Source of the DNA: Thermoanaerobaculia bacterium
GTDB lineage: Bacteria > Acidobacteriota > Thermoanaerobaculia > Gp7-AA8
Direction of reading: 5' to 3'
Assembly (NCBI GenBank): GCA_017883205.1
Contig: JADGNZ010000040.1
Span: forward strand, 1-55,667
DNA length: 55,667 nucleotides
Below are positions 25,248-38,468 of the stretch, in pieces. The notes under the pieces were generated by a model. The model searched no databases, had not been told where the DNA came from, and saw only the letters and a program-made list of their open reading frames with translations. The stretch's first letter is position 1; each line of letters starts with the position of its first letter. The translations under genes were made by a program, and so were the position numbers.

Positions 25248-26201
25248 CTACGTCCCGCTCTTCCAGCCGGCTACGCGCTTCTCGAACGCCGTCGTGTCAA
25301 CGCCGTCGGCTTTGCCTTTGGCGATTGCCTGATCGGCGGCGGCCAGCGCTTCGTCCTTCCTGCCCGCGTTGTGCAGAATGTTGGCTTTGGCGGAGAGGCC
25401 TCGGAACGTCGGCTTGGTTTTGATCGACTGATCGACGTACTTCAGCGCCTCGTCCCAATTCTTGTCGGCTACGAACGTATTCGCCGCCTGGAGTGGAAAG
25501 ACTTCGTTCGCCGGATTTGCGGCGATCAGCGCGTCGGTCTTCGCGCGCCACAGCGCCTTCACATCCTTCACTTCGACGGTGAACGGCACGTTCACCTTCT
25601 CCCAGCGCAGATTGGCCGTGGCCGTATTCGCGGTCACCGGGTCGAAGTTGTACGCCAGCAATTCCTGACTCTGCGGAGCCGGCTGCGGCTTCGCCTTCAC
25701 GCGGAGCGCGTCCTTTTTCGCGTCATAGCTGAACGCGCCCCACTGTCCGTAATCGTTGTTGAAGATGATCGTCCACTCGTCTTTGCCGGGGATCGTTGAC
25801 AAGCTGTAAGTGCCGGCTTTCAGCGGCTGACCGTTGATCAGGACATCGTCGGTGACCTGAAAGACCGTCGCGTCATTCGCGCCGGCGCGCCACACATGGT
25901 TGTACGGAACGATCGGCTCGCCGGCCTTTCGCTCGTTCTGATTGTCGAGCGTGGCCTCGCCCTTCGCGCGCGTCTCCATTTCGGGCGGCGCATCGGCAAA
26001 GATGGTGCGGCCTTTGATCGCGGGACGATAGTAGGTAATCGTCACGTCGGTGACGCCGATCGTCTGCGCCACGCTGGCTTTCTGGCTGGGATAGATGGGT
26101 CTGTATTGCGCCTGCGGCTGCTGCGCGGTTGCGAACGTCGCAACGAGGAGAATCAAGAAAGCTGTGGACGAGAAGATCGTCAATCCTTTGCGAGAGATCA
26201 T
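25248..26201 (-). CDS. Exported DUF2911 protein with TPR tail
   Basis: 317 residues from ATG 26201, seven bases after GGAG. A signal peptide ends at 'FATAQQPQ'. Residues about 30-175 are DUF2911: 'ITYYRPAIKGRTIFADAPP', 'VPYNHVWRAGANDATVFQV', 'LKAGTYSLSTIPGKDEWTII', 'NNDYGQWGAFSYD'. The last 100 residues have TPR-like helices ('ALKYVDQSIKTKPTFRGLSA', 'AGRKDEALAAADQAIAKGKA'). DUF2911 proteins are exported and common in Bacteroidota and Acidobacteriota; their role is unknown. The gap on its right (26202-26471) has no gene that I can name. Confidence 0.88.
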   Translation of the reverse strand: MISRKGLTIFSSTAFLILLVATFATAQQPQAQYRPIYPSQKASVAQTIGVTDVTITYYRPAIKGRTIFADAPPEMETRAKGEATLDNQNERKAGEPIVPYNHVWRAGANDATVFQVTDDVLINGQPLKAGTYSLSTIPGKDEWTIIFNNDYGQWGAFSYDAKKDALRVKAKPQPAPQSQELLAYNFDPVTANTATANLRWEKVNVPFTVEVKDVKALWRAKTDALIAANPANEVFPLQAANTFVADKNWDEALKYVDQSIKTKPTFRGLSAKANILHNAGRKDEALAAADQAIAKGKADGVDTTAFEKRVAGWKSGT

Positions 26202-26471
26202 TGCGGCACTCCTCCGTTTCAAACGTGAGCGCACATTATCGTACGAACCGCGGCCGGCGCGGCCGACGGCGCTGACAGGCTGTGCCGTGATCGGATTCCC
26301 TTGGCTCGCAGCATCAGCGGCATGGACCTGTCCGGCGCGGCGGTCGCGATCTCGCGGCCGAAGCGCAGCGTCGTCCCGTCCAACGTCCAGCCGCCGTCGC
26401 TGCAGCGGGAGGCCGTTTCGATCGAGCTGGTCGGCGGCGGTGTTCTTCCTCGACGTGCTACGAAGTGTTCC

Positions 26472-29400
26472 CTACCGAAGCGAACAGTTCAGAAAAATCG
26501 GCCGGATATCGAATCCGTCCGCTCGTAATGCGGCTGCCTCTTTCGCAAGTGCGGACGCAAGCTCGACAGAATCATCCTTGCAGTCCCTTTTCCGATAATC
26601 CGACGAGTCCCATATCGAGCATCGAAACAAGCCGACTAGAAAAACACCCGTACGAGTCGCGTTGTCGCGAAGATAACGCCGCGCGAGTTGTTCGGTCATG
26701 GCGCTGTGGAGACCTCGGTTCCAGCAACCTTTAGCTTCGACGATGACGCTGAACGGCTGGTTTCGGCCTTGAAGATCGGCGGCAACGTCCACATGAATGT
26801 CAGTGCTCTCGCCGCTGCCTCGCGATGCGGATGGTCGAATCTCAACCTCACGCGCGATGATGATGCCACGCCCTTTCAGCTCGTCTCGGAGGTGGCGGGC
26901 GACGTAGTTCGAAAACTCGTTTTCGCTTTTCGGCTTGTAAGGCTTCGTGTTCCAGAGATCGAAAGCCGCAGACGTTTCACCTTGAAGTTTTTCCTCAAGC
27001 CGTCCCAACGACTCAACGATGACCTCGACCAGCTCAGTTTCGCTGCGGACCTGACGGCGGGTGCGATCACTCAGGAGCTCCCGAAGCACGGCGACAGGTG
27101 TGGATTGCCATGATTTCTGACGACGCGCCGATTCAGCTTCGACGACGAGTGCCAGCAGGTACGTTTGTTCGGGAAGTTCTGCTGCGAGCCGTCGCAGCGA
27201 GTCGCACGCTGCTCGTGTACCACGCCGCTTCAGGCTGTCTAAGCATCTCGAGCGCCAGGAGGAGACTTTGTCGCGGGTGTCGGGAGTGAAGGCGTCCTCA
27301 TGCTCTGGATCGTCTTGCCGGGGATATTCGCGAGCGAGCCATAGGTACAGATCGGCAACGTGAACCTCGTCGAGCACGTACACCGGTGCCGCCTCGAAGT
27401 GATCGCGATTCACCGCGAGCTCGATCAATGCACGCCCGAACGTCGCGTCTGCCGTCATGAGCGGCCAAATCGTGGCCCACGATTCGTTCGGCACTTGAAG
27501 TAGCAACGTAGCCGCAACAGCTACGGCTCGGTCCCGCGATCCGGCGCTGAGGCTATCTCGAACCAGCGCTTCCGCGAAGCGCCTTGCGTCCGCGTTCTGG
27601 AGGAGAGGCTCGAGCAGCCGCGTCAGAGTCTCGTCGGGGAGCTCTCCCTCGCAGGCGACGGCCAGGAGGGCACCGACGAGCGTATCGTCCAAGATGTCAG
27701 AAAGCTTGTGGACGACATATGCATCTTTGGCGCGGACGAGTTGCTGAAGTCTGCGAATCACCTCGTCAGGAGCTTGGTGATACGCGTTCGCTAGCAGTGG
27801 CACGGTTGGATCATTGTTTGGAATGCCGAGGAGTGCCGGAGTCCACTTTTTCCAGATGTCGGTCTCCAGCGACGCAAAGCGTTGGGGTGCAGCAGTCTTG
27901 AGTAGTGTTAACGCGCGAACGCCGCCCATCGCTGACAGCGCCCATTGCCCCGTTCCAAACCACGACTCCGTGTCAGGATCGCACTCTCGAAGGAATCGCT
28001 CAGCTGTCGCGATCGTCTCCGCTCGCGTTTCGTCGTCGGAGGAGATCCAGCCAGGAAAGCTCTGCACGTTAAGATTCATCGAGTTGGCGTAATCGTCATC
28101 TGGTGTGCGCGCCATCTCCTCCAGAAGCACCCAATGTGCGCACGGCTGCTCCTCGGTTTCTTTGAGCCACTGCCTGATGCGCGCGGGAGTGTTCGGAATA
28201 CGTCTTCTGCGCTTCGCTTGACGCGTCGCCTGACGTTCAGACTCCCGCATCTCCGCGTGGTACAGCCTCGCTTGTCGTGCGTCTTCTGAGTTGAGTGGAA
28301 CGGCAGCAAAGATGCTTTTTACGCGCTCGGCCAGGACGGGATTGTGCGCCGCAGCGTTCAGGACGATGTCAAGCGTCGATGGCACGGTGAGGTTTGCAAG
28401 CCGGAGCAGAAGATCCGTTTCCAGCGCCCACTCTTCTGCACGGTGCGCCACGGTGGCCTGCCGCTCAGCAAGCCAGACGAGGTCGTCCGGTTGAAGGTAT
28501 CGCGTTTTCGCGAAGATCAGCCATGGCGAAGGAGCCTTCGCACTCGCGGCGAGTGCCGGCAGAAGAAAGCTGAGAAACCTGTGCCGACGCGGAATATCGC
28601 TGGTGAGATGCTCGTCCCTTACATCCTCATCTTCGAGATCGTCCCGGGAAACGAGTGGCTCATAGCGACGAATCTTCTCCGCAGCCACTTGTGCGAGCGC
28701 AGCGGTCATCGCATCGTCAACTGATCGCCATGCGAGAGTGATGATGCGGTCCTCGAGCCGCTGGAGCGAGTCACGCAGTTTGATCGTGGGCCCATCCGGC
28801 AGTGCCTGGATGCGTCGAAGCACCCACTTCAGCGCCGGGCGGAGGTGCTCGTTTGTAAGTGTCTCTCCGATATGTTCGACTAGCGCGTAGTCGTCACCAA
28901 TCATACCGAGTCGTCGCCGCCTCGGGCCCAGTAACGCGAAGAGGTCATCGGCTGATAGCGAATGCGGCCACGCCGCTTTGAGCGCTAAACGAATCAGCCA
29001 GCGCTCCTGGCGCGAGTCCGTCGGCCCGTCGAGCAATGGCTTCAGAGCAGCACGTTGCGCTTCGTCGCCGTGCCGTGAAACGGCGCTCGCGGCGTCCACG
29101 CGGAGATTAACCGGCTGCGTCGTGTCAAGAGCCAGTAGCGTGAGTTCCGGGATGAGTTTCAAACACTCAGTGTGCTTAGCTATGTCGGCTGCGAACTCTC
29201 GCAGTTCCTCGGGCTCGTCCGTGTTCATCAACACGGGTCGAAGCTGTTCGGTAATGCAATGATGCCCCAGCTTGCGGAATCTCGGATACGGCATGACGTC
29301 GATGCGCGCGAGCTGCTGGTCCCGTTTCCGTCGCAGCAGTTCGCCAACCACCAGCGCGCGGTCCTCGTCGCGCTCGATAACTACGTCGCTCAACAGGATC

Positions 29401-30641
29401 AATTCAGGCTCGTGCTCGGCTACGTACTTGAAGATTGCCGGTTGAAGAACGGCTAGCCAGGCGGCGACACCGTGAAGTTGCGGTGTGAGCTTACGGTCGG
29501 AGTCATCCGGATGAACAATCAGAGGCAGGATCTGTTCGGCTGAGAGATCGCTGTCGCTCACGTATCGCGCGGCGAGGTACTCCTCGTAGGTGTGATGCGC
29601 CCAGCCGAGAACCTTCGCGCCACGCGAGGTGAAGAGCCCGGTGTCGAGCGCGCTCCGAACAGCGGCTTCAGTAACATCGAACGTTGAGGCGCCGATGCGC
29701 TCGTGCCCTCCAGCCAAGTCACAGATCCGGAGCACATCTGCGGAGACGTCGGCGTCGTCGTGTCCGAAGAGAAGAACGGAGCGCGTGCTGAAGATTGTGC
29801 AGGCCGCCATGCGTTTGGCGATCGCGAGACGTTGCGTAGGGGTGAAACCCGGCTGTAGGCCCGTTTCGATACGGTGCTCCGACTCTTCACAGAGCGTGAG
29901 GCAACCACGTTCGTAGAGATCCACCTGCGTGGCCGGCAGTTCACCGCGGCGGAAGCACCGGATGAGAAAGTCGAGGGGAACCGGCCGACTCGCAAGTGCG
30001 GAGGCGCTCGTCCGATCGACGTAGTCAAAGAAGGCCGGCTCGTCGATTCCGTTGGCTAGGACGGCCCGAGAAACGTCGGCTCTCGTAAGCGGCAGCAGCT
30101 CGAATGCCGCCACGCGGCTCTCGCCGATGAGACGCTTCAAATCTGTCTCGAGCTCGTTGCTCCACTCAGCGGTACGGCATGTAAGGCGCAGCCGCATCCG
30201 TTCGGTTGGACCATTCTTCAGCGCGTTAACAAGAAGTCGTCCGAGTGTTCTGACGCGCAACATGCACTCGTCGAGCGCATCGAGGTAGAGGTGGAGAACG
30301 GATTCACCCTTGAGCCATGCCTGAAACTCAGGGGTGTCCACGACGATATGCTGGAAGCGCTCGGCTGTACTGACCTCCTGAAGATCAGGCCAGAGAATTT
30401 GCTCGCATCGTTGCGCAACTGCCGCGCGGATCGATTCACGCTCGGCCGTGATCGCGAACGTCTTCCCGATCCCCGGCTCGCCTAAAAGAAGCAATACAGG
30501 AATCTCTGCGATCTCCGCGAACGCCTTGACGTCGCCGACTCGATACCTCTTGTGCGGCTCGCGAAGAAACCCGTCACTCGTGAGGCTGTAGTTGCCTTCA
30601 CGGGGGCACCAAAAGCGATTCCACGCATACGTTGAAGCCAT
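26472..30641 (-). CDS. Giant STAND/NACHT-type NTPase with C-terminal nuclease-like domain
   Basis: 1389 residues, with a weak ribosome site before ATG 30641. The P-loop is GEPGIGKT (54-61) and the Walker B region is '[11 protein letters not shown]' (116-126), the acidic pattern of NACHT-type NTPases. A winged-helix region follows ('[19 protein letters not shown]', '[15 protein letters not shown]'), then about 750 residues of HEAT/TPR-like helical repeats, typical of a sensor. The last 130 residues resemble a PD-(D/E)xK nuclease: '[13 protein letters not shown]' and '[15 protein letters not shown]' supply D...ExK, and '[14 protein letters not shown]' the preceding helix. It stands alone as a gene. 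Single-gene STAND NTPases with effector domains (Avs-type) sense phage proteins; here the nuclease would be C-terminal, and the effector assignment is inference. Confidence 0.75.
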   Translation of the reverse strand: MASTYAWNRFWCPREGNYSLTSDGFLREPHKRYRVGDVKAFAEIAEIPVLLLLGEPGIGKTFAITAERESIRAAVAQRCEQILWPDLQEVSTAERFQHIVVDTPEFQAWLKGESVLHLYLDALDECMLRVRTLGRLLVNALKNGPTERMRLRLTCRTAEWSNELETDLKRLIGESRVAAFELLPLTRADVSRAVLANGIDEPAFFDYVDRTSASALASRPVPLDFLIRCFRRGELPATQVDLYERGCLTLCEESEHRIETGLQPGFTPTQRLAIAKRMAACTIFSTRSVLLFGHDDADVSADVLRICDLAGGHERIGASTFDVTEAAVRSALDTGLFTSRGAKVLGWAHHTYEEYLAARYVSDSDLSAEQILPLIVHPDDSDRKLTPQLHGVAAWLAVLQPAIFKYVAEHEPELILLSDVVIERDEDRALVVGELLRRKRDQQLARIDVMPYPRFRKLGHHCITEQLRPVLMNTDEPEELREFAADIAKHTECLKLIPELTLLALDTTQPVNLRVDAASAVSRHGDEAQRAALKPLLDGPTDSRQERWLIRLALKAAWPHSLSADDLFALLGPRRRRLGMIGDDYALVEHIGETLTNEHLRPALKWVLRRIQALPDGPTIKLRDSLQRLEDRIITLAWRSVDDAMTAALAQVAAEKIRRYEPLVSRDDLEDEDVRDEHLTSDIPRRHRFLSFLLPALAASAKAPSPWLIFAKTRYLQPDDLVWLAERQATVAHRAEEWALETDLLLRLANLTVPSTLDIVLNAAAHNPVLAERVKSIFAAVPLNSEDARQARLYHAEMRESERQATRQAKRRRRIPNTPARIRQWLKETEEQPCAHWVLLEEMARTPDDDYANSMNLNVQSFPGWISSDDETRAETIATAERFLRECDPDTESWFGTGQWALSAMGGVRALTLLKTAAPQRFASLETDIWKKWTPALLGIPNNDPTVPLLANAYHQAPDEVIRRLQQLVRAKDAYVVHKLSDILDDTLVGALLAVACEGELPDETLTRLLEPLLQNADARRFAEALVRDSLSAGSRDRAVAVAATLLLQVPNESWATIWPLMTADATFGRALIELAVNRDHFEAAPVYVLDEVHVADLYLWLAREYPRQDDPEHEDAFTPDTRDKVSSWRSRCLDSLKRRGTRAACDSLRRLAAELPEQTYLLALVVEAESARRQKSWQSTPVAVLRELLSDRTRRQVRSETELVEVIVESLGRLEEKLQGETSAAFDLWNTKPYKPKSENEFSNYVARHLRDELKGRGIIIAREVEIRPSASRGSGESTDIHVDVAADLQGRNQPFSVIVEAKGCWNRGLHSAMTEQLARRYLRDNATRTGVFLVGLFRCSIWDSSDYRKRDCKDDSVELASALAKEAAALRADGFDIRPIFLNCSLR

Positions 30642-30996
30642 CTGCAGGAGGATTAGTTGATAAGCGACCGGCGGTCAAGCCCCACGAGCGTCCCAACCTG
30701 CCCTGGCGGGATCTCATTCTTAGGTTTCCCCCCCGTTCTACTAACGTCATCGTCTCAACGCCGTCTAACATTGCAGCGAGATGAAGCCAGCGATCACAGG
30801 ACCGACCGTCGCGCCGGTGACGCTGCAGTTCGATCCGGTCTCCTCGAATGCGACATTCCCCCTCGTGGCGCGTCTTGCGCGCAAGGCGCAGATGAATGTT
30901 CCCGACGCACCGTTCGGCACGCTGTTGCGGCGCGTCGAGCTTCCCGCCTCGGCGCTGACCGCAACTGCGTATCCGCCGCGTCTCCGTCCTGGAACG
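30642..30996. other. Divergent promoter region between NTPase and hydrolase
   Basis: 355 bp without a supported gene. It must contain the promoters of the two divergent genes. The open frame from 30781 that runs into the hydrolase is a non-coding-like extension lacking a ribosome site. Confidence 0.5.
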
Positions 30997-32889
30997 ATGA
31001 AACACGCTTCGCCGATCCTTCGCAACGGTTGGCCCGTCCGCATCGTAGCGATCGTGCTCGTCCTGTTGTTCGTGATTGCGTCGAATCCGCTGCTGGCCGA
31101 GACCACCGGCGCCGCGAACGAGCTGGCGGGACTCTGGAAGGCGAAAAAGCGATTCGGTCCCGACGCGCGCGGCACGCTCGTGTTGCAACGGAGCGGGAGC
31201 GCATGGACCGCCGACATGGCCGGCCGGATTGTCCCTGTGAGTAGCGCCAAAGGCGAGCTCACGTTCACGTTGCCGGACAACGGCGGGACGTTCCGCGGAC
31301 GACGCGACGATCAGGGCGTGATCCGCGGCCATTGGCTGCGCCCCGGAACGCAAGTGTATTGGCGATCAACACCAGTCAGCGCATCTCCCGTCGTGTTGCA
31401 GCCGGACGGTCAGAATCGCTGGCGCGGTAACGTCGATCCGGTCGAGGACACATTCACTTTCTATCTCCTCCTCCAACCCCAGCCGGATGGCTCGCGCCGG
31501 GCCGTTCTGCGCAATCCGGAGCGCGACATCGGCACGCAGCAAGGCGTGGAACGGCTCACCCGCGACGGCAACGCGTTGAAACTGATCGGGAAGCGGGGCG
31601 GAAAAGAGCAGGTGGTCGCAAGCGGGACGTACGACGCGGAGAATGCGGTGATCACCTTCGCGTTTCCGAATCGCGGCGGAAGTTACGACTTCATCCGCGA
31701 CAGCGACGAGAGCGCGTTCTACCCGCGCGGCAAGCAACCCGGCCGCTACACGTACCGCCCTCCGCTCGCGCGCGACGACGGCTGGCCGGTGAGCACGCTC
31801 GATGCTGCGGACATCGATCGCGCCACGATGGAGAAGTTCGTCCAGAGCATTCTCGACATGCCGATGGATTCTCCCGACGCGCCGCAGGTTCACGGCCTTC
31901 TCATCGCCCGGCACGGAAAGCTGGTCCTGGAGGAGTACTTTCACGAAGAGGATCGCGACAGACTCCACAACACTCGCTCCGCTTCCAAGAGTCTGACCTC
32001 ACTCCTCGTTGGCGCCGCAATGCGTGCAGGCGTCCCGCTGAAGCTCTCCAGCCCCGTCTATCAAGTCATGAACGGCGGCACGTTTCCGCCGGACCTTGAG
32101 CCACAGAAGCGCTCCATGACGCTCGAGCACCTCCTCACGATGTCGTCCGGCTACTTCTGCGACGACACGAACGACGACGCGCCCGGCAACGAAGACAAGA
32201 TGTGGGATCAGGAAGCGGAGCCTGATTTCTATCGCTACACGATGAAGGTTCCGATGGTGACACCGCCAGGAGAAAACGCCGTCTATTGCAGCGCCAGCCC
32301 CAATCTCGCCCTCGGCATGCTCGGCCGCGCCGCGCACGAGGACCCGATATCGCTCTTCGATCGTCTGATCGGCGGGCCGATGAAGATCCGCCGCTACGAG
32401 TGGGCGCTGGATCCGGCAGGACATCCGTACGGCGGCGGCGGAATGGCCCTTCTTCTGCGCGACTTCGTCAAGCTCGGCCAGTTGATGCTCAACGGCGGAA
32501 CATGGGAAGGCCGCCAGATCGTCAGCAAGGAGTTTGTCGCACGCGCCAGCGCGCCGCTCTACCACCTGCGGAACATCTATTACGGCTATCTGTGGTGGGG
32601 CGAAGACTACCCATACAAGAACCGGACGGTACACACCTTCTCCGCACGCGGCGCCGGCGGGCAGACGGTGACGGTGGTCCCGGAGCTCGACCTCATCGTG
32701 GCGACGTTCGCCGGAAACTTCAGCAGCCGGAAAGGAATGTTCGCCGCGTCGACCGATCCCATTCCGCGAATCATCCTGCCCGCGGTGCGCGAACCCGGTG
32801 ACGACAAGAGTGCTCCGGTCATCGAGCGCGAGTACGTGACTCCGTACGGCGCGTCGAAGGACGGAAGACGGGTCGCGAAGAAGCGGTGA
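30997..32889 (+). CDS. Exported serine hydrolase, class C beta-lactamase family
   Basis: 630 residues from ATG 30997, chosen because the signal segment ('IVAIVLVLLFVIASNPLLA') follows directly. Residues about 40-230 are a beta-rich domain of unknown type. The hydrolase domain (about 255-610) has the serine motif 'TRSASKSLTSLLVG' (SxxK), the 'VYCSASPNLALGML' motif in place of YxN, and the late 'HTFSARGAGGQTVTVVP' (the KTG position reads as SARGAGG). These are class C/penicillin-binding-protein-like esterases or D-peptidases of the periplasm, not necessarily drug resistance enzymes. It is followed by a mirror hairpin at 32897-32985. Confidence 0.88.
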   Translation: MKHASPILRNGWPVRIVAIVLVLLFVIASNPLLAETTGAANELAGLWKAKKRFGPDARGTLVLQRSGSAWTADMAGRIVPVSSAKGELTFTLPDNGGTFRGRRDDQGVIRGHWLRPGTQVYWRSTPVSASPVVLQPDGQNRWRGNVDPVEDTFTFYLLLQPQPDGSRRAVLRNPERDIGTQQGVERLTRDGNALKLIGKRGGKEQVVASGTYDAENAVITFAFPNRGGSYDFIRDSDESAFYPRGKQPGRYTYRPPLARDDGWPVSTLDAADIDRATMEKFVQSILDMPMDSPDAPQVHGLLIARHGKLVLEEYFHEEDRDRLHNTRSASKSLTSLLVGAAMRAGVPLKLSSPVYQVMNGGTFPPDLEPQKRSMTLEHLLTMSSGYFCDDTNDDAPGNEDKMWDQEAEPDFYRYTMKVPMVTPPGENAVYCSASPNLALGMLGRAAHEDPISLFDRLIGGPMKIRRYEWALDPAGHPYGGGGMALLLRDFVKLGQLMLNGGTWEGRQIVSKEFVARASAPLYHLRNIYYGYLWWGEDYPYKNRTVHTFSARGAGGQTVTVVPELDLIVATFAGNFSSRKGMFAASTDPIPRIILPAVREPGDDKSAPVIEREYVTPYGASKDGRRVAKKR

Positions 32890-32896
32890 GGCAGAG

Positions 32897-32985
32897 ATAA
32901 GAGACAAGAGACAAGAGAGATCAGAGATCTCTGGTCTCTGGTCTCTGGTCTCCGGTCTCTGGTCTCTGATCTCCGGGCTTCACGG
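32897..32985. repeat. Mirror hairpin, GAGACAA/CTCTGGT units
   Basis: Tandem 'gagacaa' units face tandem 'tctctgg' units that complement them, with 'agagatctct' at the centre. It sits between the convergent ends of the hydrolase and the YHYH gene and probably serves as a two-way terminator. Confidence 0.75.
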
Positions 32986-32991
32986 ACTACC

Positions 32992-34275
32992 TCACTTGCC
33001 GGCAGCGCGGCGTCTCGGCTGCGAGGGCTGGAAGTCGGTGGTGCTCCGCGCGTACGCGTCCGCGCGGTCGATCCGGATGCGTCCGGCGGCGGCGCCACCC
33101 GGGACGGTCGCGGTGATCTGCGTGTCGCCATCGATGCTGAAGCTCGGCGCCTGCAGCTCGTTGAAGTAGACCGCTTTCACTCCTGCGAAACCTTTCCCGG
33201 TGATGACGACCCTGCTCCCTGATCCGCCTGACGCCGGCGTGAAGGCTGCGATGGCGAGGGGCGGGAGGGTCGTCACACCTGTGAGCGGGATCGTCGCTCG
33301 CGTTCCGATGCTCGGCGTTCCGTAAAACGTCGAACCGATCGTGTACGGGAACGCAGCCTCGCCCTGCTCGTCGAGCGTAAGGAAGTAGGCATACGTGCCG
33401 GCGGGGTAATCCGGCGTCACGCAGAAGCGGCCGTTGTGCGGGTCCAGATCGCCGAGGCCGGCGAGCCACTCGAAGTCCTCGAGGTAGCGGCCCAGGAGGA
33501 AGGTGGAATCGACGTCGGGACCGTATTGCGCTGGCGTGAGAATGGTGCCGTCGGGAAGCGTGTGACGCTGCGTGATCGAACGGAGGCGGTAGCCGCTCAC
33601 GATCCTTCGCACGCCGCTGGAAGGGTCGAGCGGCGACGAGTAGCCGTATGGGCCGTACATCGGAAAGCCGTCGAGAGCAAAGCCGAGCAGTGGCGAATGC
33701 GAGGTGGTCGTCGCGCCGAGCTGCGCTCCGAGACAGGGAGAGTACTCGTGATGATGATAGACGCCCTGCTGCTGCGGGTGTCCTTCGCACGGGTCGAACC
33801 CGACCGCCTCGACGGTTCCTCCATTGCGGTGCCAGATCCCGTCTCCCTGCGGCGACTCGGTGCGGCTGGAGTTTCGCCAGGAGTTGCCGTCGTCAGCGTT
33901 GAACATTGCGACGCCGTTCACATACAGGCCATTGACGCCGAGCTGGGTCGCGGCCTTCGTCGCCGGCACGGCCGGCGTGCGAGGGATCGCTGCGATGTAA
34001 TGCTGGTTTGCCGGGATGTTGGGGTTTCCCGGGAACGGACCGATGTCGTATGACGGAATCCCGCTCGCACTCACGTACGCGTAGATCGCGTCGTACTGGA
34101 CCAGTTGCACGTTCGCCGGGAGGGTACCTTTCGTCCCGTTCTGCAGCGTGTACGTTCCGGTCTCGCCGGTCGTGTTCAGCTTCCACGACGTGAGTGCGGG
34201 CTGCGCGGCAAGGCGTACCGTCAGAGCAGTGAAGCCGACAAACAGCGTGAGTACTAGGCGGCTCCTGGCGCGCAT
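32992..34275 (-). CDS. Secreted YHYH-domain protein with IPT/TIG domain
   Basis: 427 residues with a signal peptide ('LVLTLFVGFTALTVRLAAQ'). The YHYH domain carries the eponymous motif in 'HPQQQGVYHHHEYSPCLGA' and the companion 'FALDGFPMYGPYGY' and 'LDPHNGRFCVTPDYPAGTY'. The C-terminal 90 residues contain an IPT/TIG sandwich ('FTPASGGSGSRVVITGKGF', 'VKAVYFNELQAPSFSID') ending in a basic tail. YHYH proteins are extracellular and common in marine and soil bacteria; the activity is unknown. It ends next to the mirror hairpin and lies 20 bp downstream of secA, so it could be read in the same direction. Confidence 0.88.
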   Translation of the reverse strand: MRARSRLVLTLFVGFTALTVRLAAQPALTSWKLNTTGETGTYTLQNGTKGTLPANVQLVQYDAIYAYVSASGIPSYDIGPFPGNPNIPANQHYIAAIPRTPAVPATKAATQLGVNGLYVNGVAMFNADDGNSWRNSSRTESPQGDGIWHRNGGTVEAVGFDPCEGHPQQQGVYHHHEYSPCLGAQLGATTTSHSPLLGFALDGFPMYGPYGYSSPLDPSSGVRRIVSGYRLRSITQRHTLPDGTILTPAQYGPDVDSTFLLGRYLEDFEWLAGLGDLDPHNGRFCVTPDYPAGTYAYFLTLDEQGEAAFPYTIGSTFYGTPSIGTRATIPLTGVTTLPPLAIAAFTPASGGSGSRVVITGKGFAGVKAVYFNELQAPSFSIDGDTQITATVPGGAAAGRIRIDRADAYARSTTDFQPSQPRRRAAGK

Positions 34276-34295
34276 TCGGGTTCCCTCCTACGCCC

Positions 34296-37040
<2,745 letters not shown>

Positions 37041-37089
37041 GGTGCTTTCCTTCCCAGCAACAAACGAACCGCGAGCGAGAGAAAACGGC

Positions 37090-37353
37090 TCAGCAGTTGG
37101 TTGCAGGGGCGCGCGGAGTGGCAGCGCCGGAAAGCGGTGCATCGATGCGGGCAGGAGCGCTCTCGACGACGCGGGGCGCGGTCGATTCCGAACGGGCGTG
37201 ATGGAGCGTGCTTCGCGGCGAGGCAATCGCCTGCTCGCACGTCATGACTCCGCACTCGGCGGCCACATTCGCAAAGCGCGGCCGCGCGACGGTCGGTTCG
37301 GCCGTCCCGGAGATTGCGCCAAGCGCGATTGCGAAGAGGAGATAGAGGTTCAT
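37090..37353 (-). CDS. Small exported ORF upstream of secA, SecM-like candidate
   Basis: 87 residues from ATG 37353; an in-frame ATG at 37398 would lose the signal sequence position. It has a signal peptide ('[18 protein letters not shown]'), a variable middle with two cysteines, and a Pro/Ala-rich end '[13 protein letters not shown]' just before the stop (Arg81-Ala-Pro-Ala84). A short exported protein directly upstream of secA in the same direction is the SecM arrangement. The RAPA near the C-terminus resembles the RAGP of SecM and the RAPP/RAPG arrest motifs reported from other bacterial monitors, as I recall them. Function as a translation-arrest sensor is a hypothesis. The ORF itself is moderately supported; I see no strong ribosome site. 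Confidence 0.5.
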   Translation of the reverse strand: MNLYLLFAIALGAISGTAEPTVARPRFANVAAECGVMTCEQAIASPRSTLHHARSESTAPRVVESAPARIDAPLSGAATPRAPATNC

Positions 37354-37431
37354 GCCAGCGAGCGTAAGCGTATCAAAACGAAATCGTGGGGATGGCATTC
37401 CGTGATGCGTGAATGGCCACTCTTTCTGGTT

Positions 37432-37492
37432 TCACGCGGAGACGCGGAGATCGCGGAGTAGCACTTTTCGCGTCCTCCGCGTCTCCGCGTGA
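37432..37492. repeat. Mirror hairpin, CGCGGAGA units
   Basis: An 18-base perfect inverted repeat (37432-37449 against 37475-37492) made of CGCGGAGA-type units, placed after the M50 protease gene region and before the secA upstream ORF. The loop is about 25 bases. Confidence 0.85.
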
Positions 37493-37520
37493 GTAGCCTC
37501 TTTTGATTGGAAGCGCCGCC

Positions 37521-38420
37521 CTACTTCACCAACGGTGCCGACAGCGCCGCCAGACGGTTCAGCGACATGTAGGTCTGGTGCCCGAGGAAGATGACGAGGC
37601 CGAAGTAGGCCACGGCTACAAAGACGCGCTGCGAAAGCGTCACGTCATAGAACGACTTGTCGTCCTTCTCGCGCATGATCGACAGGTATACCTGGAAGGC
37701 CGCCAGGACGAGGATGATCAGCATCAGCGGATTCGGCTGCTTGACTACCTTGTAGATGAGCACGCCGCCGCCGAAGACCCACATCCACTTGGTGACGGCG
37801 GCTGAGATCCGGCCGCCATCGAGCATCCCGATCGGCAGAAGATTGATCAGGTTCACGGCGAACCCCGCGGCGGCGATGGCGAGGTACAGCGGCTGGTCGT
37901 TCCACTTGTAAACCTGCAGAACGATGAGCGATGCGAAGGTGCCGGCCACAGGACCGGCCAGGCCGATCTGCGCATCGTCATATGCGGAACGAGGCTGATC
38001 CTTCAACGTGACGGCGCCGCCGATGAACGGGATGAACACCATCAACCCGGCGTGAAGGCCCTTCGCCCGGATGGCGACGGCGTGGCCGATCTCATGGACG
38101 AGGATGATCCCGACGAAACCGACGACGAGGGGCAGCGGCGCTTTTGTCGCCATCGCCCAGATCGAGAGGGCCATCGTTCCGCCGGCGACGGAAAACTGCA
38201 TGAGACCGAAGCCTTCGAACGGGTTGACGGCATACCCGCGGAAGAAATCGAAGACGACCAGGACGAGCGCCTTCAGTTTGATGAGGACAAAGCCGATGGT
38301 GATGGCGGCGCCGGACAGGAATTTCGTCAGCGGATGGCGCTTCGGCAGGTCATCGTGCGGCGGCTGGGGCAGCGCCTCATGTTCGATCGCATTGCCAGGG
38401 GTAACTGCGCCGGAATCCAT
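37521..38420 (-). CDS. M50-family site-2-type membrane metalloprotease
   Basis: 299 residues from ATG 38420. After a polar N-terminus come several membrane segments. The zinc motif HEIGH lies in 'GIILVHEIGHAVAIRAKGLH', and the second motif is 'LINLLPIGMLDGGRI' (the NxxPxxxLDGG signature), so both catalytic parts are present. 'FIPFIGGAVTLKDQPRSAYD' and 'IGLAGPVAGTFASLIVL' are typical of rhomboid-unrelated M50 peptidases that lack a PDZ domain. It would cut membrane proteins within the bilayer. It is divergent from the phosphatase-like gene at 38469, 48 bp away. Confidence 0.9.
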   Translation of the reverse strand: MDSGAVTPGNAIEHEALPQPPHDDLPKRHPLTKFLSGAAITIGFVLIKLKALVLVVFDFFRGYAVNPFEGFGLMQFSVAGGTMALSIWAMATKAPLPLVVGFVGIILVHEIGHAVAIRAKGLHAGLMVFIPFIGGAVTLKDQPRSAYDDAQIGLAGPVAGTFASLIVLQVYKWNDQPLYLAIAAAGFAVNLINLLPIGMLDGGRISAAVTKWMWVFGGGVLIYKVVKQPNPLMLIILVLAAFQVYLSIMREKDDKSFYDVTLSQRVFVAVAYFGLVIFLGHQTYMSLNRLAALSAPLVK

Positions 38421-38468
38421 TGAAGAGTCGGGCGATAGAACGCCCGGCCCGGTGCTATATTCCGCGCC

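Noticed and set aside
30781-30996. N-terminal extension of the serine hydrolase to 30781
   Set aside because: The signal peptide follows the ATG at 30997; the extension lacks a ribosome site and would bury the signal sequence.
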